DNA of 64,000 bases from Methylocystis heyeri (GTDB lineage Bacteria; Pseudomonadota; Alphaproteobacteria; Rhizobiales; Beijerinckiaceae): NCBI RefSeq assembly GCF_004802635.2, contig NZ_CP046052.1, positions 3,673,501 through 3,737,500 on the forward strand, in the 5' to 3' direction. Within the stretch, counting starts at the first letter, position 1. Each line of letters opens with the position of its first letter. Below the pieces are notes generated by a model. It saw only the letters and a list, made by a program, of their open reading frames with translations. It was not told the origin of the DNA and ran no database searches. Positions 59,459-64,000 of this stretch are shown here, one piece after another. A program made the position numbers and the translations under genes.

Positions 59459-60357
59459 ATCAACGCAGATCGAACCGCAATATCGTCGATGGATGGATCG
59501 TGCTCGACAAGCCGATCGGCATGACCTCGACTCATGCCGTCTCGCGGCTGAAGCGCATTTACAATGGCAAGAAGGCGGGGCACGCCGGAACGCTCGATCC
59601 GCTGGCGTCGGGGATTCTCCCCGTGGCTTTCGGCGAGGCGACCAAAACCGTTCCCTTCGTTCAGGACGGCGAGAAGGCTTATCTCTTCACGGTGCGCTGG
59701 GGCGCGGAGACCGACACCGACGACTCCGAGGGCGCGGTGGTCAGGACCAGCGAGACGCGACCCGAGACAGCCGCGCTGACGGCGGCGCTGCCGGGCTTCA
59801 TCGGCGACATCATGCAGACGCCGCCTCAATATTCCGCCATCAAGATCGCGGGCGAACGCGCCTATGACCTTGCTCGCGACGGCGAGACCGTCGCGCTCAA
59901 GGCCCGGCCGGTGACCATTCATCGCCTCGAGATTCTCGAGACGACGCCGGACGAAACGAAATTCGTCATGGAATGCGGCAAGGGCGCCTATGTCCGCGCC
60001 ATCGCCCGGGATCTCGGGCGGCTGCTCGGATGTTTCGGCCACGTGACCGCGCTGCGGCGCACCCGGGTGGGGCCGTTCACGGAAGACGACAGCTTCACTT
60101 TCGAGGAAATCGAATCCGAGGGCGGGGCCGCGGATGCGCTTCTGTCCGTGGAAGCCGGACTGACCGAGGTGCCCTGCGTCGTCGTGGATCGCGATTCGGC
60201 GGCGCGCCTGCGGCGGGGCAATTCGCTCATTCTCCGCGGGCGGGACGCGCCCGCGGGCGGAATCATCTACGCAGCTTGCGGCGGGGTTCCGGTCGCTTTC
60301 GGCGAGGTGGTCGAAGGCGCGTTGGAGCCTTCGCGCGTCTTCAATCTTCCGTTCTGA
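59455..60357 (+). CDS. truB: tRNA pseudouridine(55) synthase TruB
   Basis: Makes Psi55 in the T loop of tRNAs. 300 residues: [20 protein letters not shown] (residues 12-31), catalytic aspartate in [20 protein letters not shown], and the C-terminal [14 protein letters not shown] with a PUA-like end. The start overlaps rbfA by four bases. A hairpin terminator follows within 15 bp. rpsO, often next in other genomes, is not present here. Confidence 0.95.
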   Translation: MNQRRSNRNIVDGWIVLDKPIGMTSTHAVSRLKRIYNGKKAGHAGTLDPLASGILPVAFGEATKTVPFVQDGEKAYLFTVRWGAETDTDDSEGAVVRTSETRPETAALTAALPGFIGDIMQTPPQYSAIKIAGERAYDLARDGETVALKARPVTIHRLEILETTPDETKFVMECGKGAYVRAIARDLGRLLGCFGHVTALRRTRVGPFTEDDSFTFEEIESEGGAADALLSVEAGLTEVPCVVVDRDSAARLRRGNSLILRGRDAPAGGIIYAACGGVPVAFGEVVEGALEPSRVFNLPF

Positions 60358-60365
60358 CAAATAAA

Positions 60366-60394
60366 AACGCCGCCCTTTCGGGGCGGCGTTGCTT
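60366..60394. terminator. Bidirectional terminator between truB and the Tim44-domain gene
   Basis: CGCCGCCC-TTTC-GGGGCGGCG hairpin at 60368-60388 with A-rich left flank (AAATAAAAA) and T-containing right flank (TTGCTTCTT). The left flank gives a strong U tract on the minus strand, so it mainly terminates the gene at 60407, and weakly truB. Confidence 0.75.
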
Positions 60395-60406
60395 CTTGGC
60401 TCGATA

Positions 60407-61393
60407 TTATCGGCCCGCGTCCTGGATCGCGGACAAGATCCAGGAACCAGGTCCCGATCCCGCGGGGCGGCGGAAGGTCCAAACCTCGGTGGATTGGCCC
60501 GTCTGAGACGGGTCGCCGGAAACGACGCGGCCAGAGGCGCGGTCCTCCAAGACGTCGGTGTAGGCGTAGCGCATCGCGACAGTGGCGTATTCGTCCGCGC
60601 CTTCCCGCCAGGCTTCCGACAGATCACCCTGGAGAAGCTTGACGTTGGAAATGCGGTTCACCACACCCTTCTGACGGTTGGCGGCGAGCTCCTCGTCGAA
60701 ATAACCGGCCATCTCGCGCGTCGCCAGCCGCTGCAGGGCGGCGCTGTCCTCCCGGCTATAGGCCTCCTGAATCTGCGACAGCAGCCGTTCGAAAGCCGGC
60801 AAATCTTCCCCCGCGAGACGGAGCGGAGCGGTCTGGGGCTTTTGGGCGCCGCCGCCAAAGCCGAAGCCGCCGGGGGAGAAGCCGGGGCCGCCGGAAAAGA
60901 AGTTGGCCTGCGGGCGGGGGCCCGCGCCGGCGGGCGCAGCCTTGCGGCTTTGCCACCAGGCGAAGGCGAAGCGCGCCAGCAGCGCGACCAGGGCGAGCTG
61001 GAACAGGAGGCCGATGAAGGAAGCGAAGCCCTCAAGGCCGCCAAAGAGCCCGTGCCCGGTCAGGAGACCGAACAGGCCGGCGCCCAGCAGACCGCCGGCG
61101 AGGCCGCCGAGCAGGCCGCGGCCGAAGCTCGAGCCCTGAGGGGCGAAGCCGGGCCGGGGCGCAGCGAAGCCGGGCTGCTGCTGGGAGGCGGAGGGAGGCG
61201 TGATCGAGCGCTGAATCGGCGCTGCGTTCATGGGCGCGGTCGAGGTCGCGGGCGGCGGCGAGAAAGTCCTGGAGCCTCTGCTGCCCATATTGGACGGCAT
61301 CTTGGCTTCGCCGATGGCCGGAGCCAGGGCGACGAGCGCGGCGAGGACAAGAATTTGACTGAAACGGCGCCTCGGCGCCTTATGCGGTGACAT
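60407..61393 (-). CDS. Tim44-like domain protein, membrane-anchored
   Basis: 328 residues. Signal peptide or anchor (FSQILVLAALVALAPAIGEA), a Pro/Gly-rich segment, glycine-rich helices (GGLAGGLLGAGLFGLLTGHG; FIGLLFQLALVALLARFAFA, residues 127-146), then the Tim44/Mba1-like domain from ~195 (AFERLLSQIQEAYSREDSAA, LATREMAGYFDEELAANRQK, TVAMRYAYTDVLEDRASGRV). Alphaproteobacterial relatives are linked to mitochondrial Tim44 by ancestry. Alone, it is not clear whether it aids translocation. ATG 61393; shares the terminator with truB. Confidence 0.85.
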   Translation of the reverse strand: MSPHKAPRRRFSQILVLAALVALAPAIGEAKMPSNMGSRGSRTFSPPPATSTAPMNAAPIQRSITPPSASQQQPGFAAPRPGFAPQGSSFGRGLLGGLAGGLLGAGLFGLLTGHGLFGGLEGFASFIGLLFQLALVALLARFAFAWWQSRKAAPAGAGPRPQANFFSGGPGFSPGGFGFGGGAQKPQTAPLRLAGEDLPAFERLLSQIQEAYSREDSAALQRLATREMAGYFDEELAANRQKGVVNRISNVKLLQGDLSEAWREGADEYATVAMRYAYTDVLEDRASGRVVSGDPSQTGQSTEVWTFRRPAGSGPGSWILSAIQDAGR

Positions 61394-61513
61394 TTATCAA
61401 CCCCGTTTATCGCGCGGGCCCCGCCCGCTGCCGGCCACTATATAGGAACGGCCCAGTCTTCTCACAAATAGGCGGTGTTGCGCCTCGAAGATCGAGCAGG
61501 CATTAAAGCTCCT

Positions 61514-62314
61514 ATGCGACAATATCTCGATCTTCTCGACAGGGTGTTGACGGAGGGCCGCCGCAAGGAGGACCGCACCGGCACGGGCACGCTCTCGGTG
61601 TTCGGGCATCAGATGCGCTTCGATCTTTCGGCAGGGTTTCCCCTGGTCACGACCAAGAGATTGCACACGAGATCCATCATCTATGAATTGCTGTGGTTCC
61701 TGCGCGGCGACACCAACATCGCCTATCTGCGCGAGAACGGAGTCACGATATGGGACGAATGGGCAGATCCGAGCGGCGAGCTCGGCCCCGTCTACGGCCG
61801 TCAATGGAGGTCATGGGCGGCGCCCGACGGGCGCAGCATCGACCAGGTCGCGGAGGTCGTCGCCGAGATCAAGCGCAACCCATTCTCCCGGCGCCTGATC
61901 GTCTCGGCCTGGAATCCCGCCGACCTCGGCAAGATGGCGCTCGCGCCCTGCCACTGTCTGTTCCAGTTCCATGTCGAAGAGATGGAGGCCGGGAAAAAAC
62001 TTTCCTGCCAGCTCTACCAGCGTTCAGGCGATGTGTTTCTGGGCGTGCCGTTCAATATTGCGAGCTACGCTTTGCTCACCCATCTGATCGCGAGGGAAAC
62101 CGGATGCATCGCAGGGGAGTTCATCCATAGCCTCGGCGACGCGCATCTTTATCTCAATCACATCGAACAGGCCCGCGAGCAGCTCGGCCGAGCGCCTCGG
62201 CCCTTGCCGCGTCTGATGCTCGAGCCTTCGTCCCTGTTCGAAACGCGTTACGAAGACATCCGAATCGAAGATTACGATCCCTGGCCGGCCATCGCCGCGC
62301 CGATCGCCGTTTAG
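61514..62314 (+). CDS. thyA: Thymidylate synthase
   Basis: Converts dUMP to dTMP with methylene-tetrahydrofolate, producing dihydrofolate. 266 residues from ATG 61514 (frame opens at 61475). [40 protein letters not shown], the catalytic cysteine in [35 protein letters not shown] and the end [13 protein letters not shown] are all standard. The stop codon lies at the start of a palindromic repeat. folA follows, recycling the dihydrofolate. Confidence 0.96.
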   Translation: MRQYLDLLDRVLTEGRRKEDRTGTGTLSVFGHQMRFDLSAGFPLVTTKRLHTRSIIYELLWFLRGDTNIAYLRENGVTIWDEWADPSGELGPVYGRQWRSWAAPDGRSIDQVAEVVAEIKRNPFSRRLIVSAWNPADLGKMALAPCHCLFQFHVEEMEAGKKLSCQLYQRSGDVFLGVPFNIASYALLTHLIARETGCIAGEFIHSLGDAHLYLNHIEQAREQLGRAPRPLPRLMLEPSSLFETRYEDIRIEDYDPWPAIAAPIAV

Positions 62315-62410
62315 AGTGTTTTCATGTTCATGAAAACACTCTAAGCTTTTGTTTTGACGCGTTTCCAACGCCGAACCGGCATCCACTTCGGCTGGAAACG
62401 CTCTAGGAGG
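62311..62410. repeat. Composite palindromic repeat between thyA and folA
   Basis: Two inverted repeats in series: AGAGTGTTTTCATG-TT-CATGAAAACACTCT (perfect 14-bp arms, 62314-62343, with T-rich tail CTTTTGTTTT) and GCGTTTCCAACGCCG / CGGCTGGAAACGCT (62361-62403). The first overlaps the thyA stop (TTTAGAG) and looks like a terminator; the second ends just before the folA start region (CTAGGAGG). Similar modules are common intergenic repeats in this order. Confidence 0.75.
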
Positions 62411-62417
62411 CTAAAGC

Positions 62418-62924
62418 GTGGTTCGACTCGTGGCCGTCGTGGCGGTAGCCCGCAATGGGGTGATCGGGGCCGACAACGGGCTGCCCTGGCGCGTTTCGAG
62501 CGACCTCAAGCGTTTTAAGGCGCTGACGATGGGAAAGCCGCTGATTCTCGGCCGGCGCACTTTCGAATCACTGCCGCAGGCCCTGCCAGGGCGCCGCATC
62601 ATCGTCGCGACGCGGGCGCAGGATTTTTCCGCGGAAGGGGTTGTCGTGGCGCACAGCCCGGACGAGGCCGCCGAGCTCGCCTGCGAGATCGCTCGGGAAA
62701 TGGGTTCCAACGAAGCGATCGTCGGCGGGGGCGCTGAGATTTTCCGCGCTCTCATGGATCAAACCAGCCGAATCGAGCTCACGGAAATCGCGCTCGAACC
62801 GGAAGGCGACGTGTTTTTCCCAAAGTTCGATATGACTCAATGGCGGGAAATCGCCCGCGCAAGCCCCGCGCGCGGCCCCCGCGACGAGGCGGATTTCTCC
62901 TTCGTCACGCTGGAGCGTCGCTGA
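62418..62924 (+). CDS. folA: Dihydrofolate reductase
   Basis: NADPH-dependent reduction of dihydrofolate to tetrahydrofolate. 168 residues from GTG 62418 (GGAGG upstream). Motifs: VAVARNGVIGADNGLPWRVS (residues 5-24), LKRFKALTMGKPLILGRRTF, ESLPQALPGRRIIVATR, EAIVGGGAEIFRALMDQTSR (NADPH site), and the end DFSFVTLERR. Paired with thyA in the folate/dTMP cycle. A terminator follows its stop. Confidence 0.94.
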   Translation: MVRLVAVVAVARNGVIGADNGLPWRVSSDLKRFKALTMGKPLILGRRTFESLPQALPGRRIIVATRAQDFSAEGVVVAHSPDEAAELACEIAREMGSNEAIVGGGAEIFRALMDQTSRIELTEIALEPEGDVFFPKFDMTQWREIARASPARGPRDEADFSFVTLERR

Positions 62925-62927
62925 GAA

Positions 62928-62969
62928 CCGGTTTTGCGCCGCCTCCGCCCCCCAAAACCGGCCTTTTGC
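62928..62969 (+). terminator. Hairpin terminator after folA
   Basis: Perfect 9-bp arms CCGGTTTTG (62928-62936) and CAAAACCGG (62953-62961), followed by CCTTTTG. Four bases after the folA stop. Short U tract, so moderate strength. Confidence 0.6.
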
Positions 62970-63034
62970 GGGCCACGGCGCAGTCAAATCGCAGAGCCGG
63001 CCAGAGTTTTTGCACATGGCGAGATAAACTCCTG

Positions 63035-63063
63035 TTGCAGCCGCGGCGAGGGCCGGCTATATA
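63035..63063 (+). promoter_or_regulatory. Promoter of tRNA-Pro
   Basis: TTGCAG (63035-63040), 17-bp spacer, TATATA (63058-63063), about 65 bp before the tRNA. A strong sigma-70-like promoter with GC-rich discriminator, fitting a stable RNA gene. Confidence 0.65.
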
Positions 63064-63135
63064 GCCCCGCACGGACGCGACGCGTCCTGTCGCGCCGGGC
63101 CGATCCGGCTGGCGCACGGCGGAAAACGCCAATGT

Positions 63136-63212
63136 CGGAGTGTAGCGCAGCCTGGTAGCGCACCTCGTTCGGGACGAGGGGGTCGGAGGTTCGAATCCTC
63201 TCACTCCGACCA
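63136..63212 (+). tRNA. tRNA-Pro (anticodon CGG)
   Basis: 77-nt cloverleaf: acceptor CGGAGTG / CACTCCG, D arm GCGC-AGCCTGGTA-GCGC, anticodon stem CCTCG / CGAGG with loop TTCGGGA (anticodon CGG, codon CCG), T loop TTCGAAT, discriminator A and encoded CCA at 63210-63212. All stems pair with at most one G-U. CCG is a frequent proline codon in this genome. Confidence 0.95.
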
Positions 63213-63369
63213 TTTATTCTCAAAAAATCCAAATCTGGCTCGGCGCGCAGCGCCCGATTGGACTCGCGACCCGGCGCGAAGGCCATGATCTCCCGGTGTG
63301 ACGCCGCCGCCCCCGGGCTTCGCCCGCATGAGCGTCTTTCCGCTCCCCGCAAAACCAGTCTTCCCCCCG

Positions 63370-64000
63370 CTATTTACGCGCGGCGGCGATCTTGGCGTTG
63401 TTGGGGGCCTTGGCCATGAGCTGCTCGATGCGGTCGCGCTCGCGCTTGAATTCGGAGAGCAGCTTGCCGTCGAATTCGCGGGTGCGGGCCAGCTTGACCC
63501 GCATCGGATCGACGAAATGGCCGTTGACCATGACCTCGTAATGGAGATGGGGGCCGGTGGAGAGGCCGGTGGAGCCGAGGAAGCCGACGGTCTGACCCTG
63601 CTTGACCCTCACCCCTTCGGCGATGCCGCGGGCGAAGCCCGACATGTGGTTATAGGCGGTGACATAGCCGTTGGCGTGCTGGATCTCCACCCGGCGGCCA
63701 TAGCCGCCATGCCATTCCGCCATGATGACGACGCCGTTGCCCGCCGAGAAGATCGGGGTGCCGATCGGCGCCGCCCAATCGACGCCGGTGTGCATCTTGT
63801 AATAGCCGAGGATCGGATGGCGGCGGTATCCGAAGCCCGAGCGCGTCTCGCCCACGGCGATCGGCTTGCGGACCAGGAATTTGCGGCTGGAGCGGCCGTT
63901 CTCGTCGTAGTAGTCGACCAGCCCGTCGTCGGGGGTCTGGAACCGATAGAAGCGGTAGGTCTCGCCGCGCGTGCTCAGTGAGGCATAGAGAAGCGCGTCG
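63370..64000 (-). CDS. M23 family metallopeptidase (5' end beyond the window)
   Basis: LytM/M23 zinc endopeptidase acting on peptidoglycan. 210 codons are visible, running into the window edge. Catalytic and zinc motifs: RHPILGYYKMHTGVDWAAPI (H and D of HxxxD), GTPIFSAGNGVVIMAEWHGG, and HLHYEVMVNGHFVDP (HxH). The C-terminal 25 residues look helical (EFDGKLLSEFKRERDRIEQL). The upstream part TYRFYRFQTPDDGLVDYYDE is a typical preceding beta region. Likely periplasmic, with the N-terminal anchor outside the window. Confidence 0.9.
   Translation of the reverse strand, partial: DALLYASLSTRGETYRFYRFQTPDDGLVDYYDENGRSSRKFLVRKPIAVGETRSGFGYRRHPILGYYKMHTGVDWAAPIGTPIFSAGNGVVIMAEWHGGYGRRVEIQHANGYVTAYNHMSGFARGIAEGVRVKQGQTVGFLGSTGLSTGPHLHYEVMVNGHFVDPMRVKLARTREFDGKLLSEFKRERDRIEQLMAKAPNNAKIAAARK

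Overview
The window is a GC-rich alphaproteobacterial chromosome segment, most likely from the order Hyphomicrobiales. Hopanoid head-group genes, a ccmIEFH (cycHJKL) cytochrome c maturation operon, acuI, a plant-type asparaginase and a standalone ArgJ point that way. A methanotroph or methylotroph of the Methylocystaceae/Beijerinckiaceae type is my best guess, but no gene here proves it. Both ends cut through genes: prkA on the left and an M23 peptidase on the right.

Layout. 1-6 kb: serine kinase prkA (minus), a small orphan, isoaspartyl peptidase, a YihY/BrkB membrane protein and an AI-2E-type permease. 6-11.5 kb: a lipid/hopanoid block with a cyclopropane-fatty-acid synthase-like enzyme, a YkoP-like protein, hpnI, hpnK and convergent hpnA. 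11.5-18 kb: a second AI-2E-type permease, a lytic transglycosylase, secreted small proteins, rsmD, an rluB-type pseudouridine synthase with a repetitive tail, and tadA. 18-23 kb: ccmI-ccmE-ccmF-ccmH, in which ccmH is fused in frame to an alpha/beta hydrolase.

23.2-28.2 kb is an accessory island of visibly lower GC. It reads as one operon: RelE/HigB-like toxin, HigA-ImmA/IrrE antitoxin-metallopeptidase, a protein resembling nucleotide-modification-associated (Nmad) domains, and a zinc-finger protein. The zinc-finger gene has been hit twice by the same 838-bp IS5-family element in opposite orientations. Removing both copies and one TA target duplicate each restores a single 379-residue frame, whose protein is a tandem duplication of a module I do not recognise. 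This cassette is the best candidate for an undescribed system.

28.4-39 kb: acuI, a YfhO-like membrane protein, a SoxB-like phosphoesterase divergent from a QseBC/PmrAB-like two-component system with a PmrA-type box between them, hemH, panB with a hidden 46-residue lipoprotein gene, and small proteins. 39-41 kb: rpsF-rpsR and an Xre-RES toxin-antitoxin pair. 41-48.6 kb: unknown proteins, a DUF815 ATPase, glnE, a parvulin-type PPIase, and an NTF2-like/TetR pair. 48.7-60.4 kb: argJ, a YchJ-like protein, secB, murI, then the translation operon rimP-nusA-ylxR-infB-(unknown)-rbfA-truB with a possible attenuated leader. 60.4-64 kb: a Tim44-domain protein, thyA, folA, tRNA-Pro(CGG) and an M23 peptidase.

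Dispersed palindromic repeats lie at several 3' ends and provide or overlap the stop codons of hpnA, hemH and thyA.
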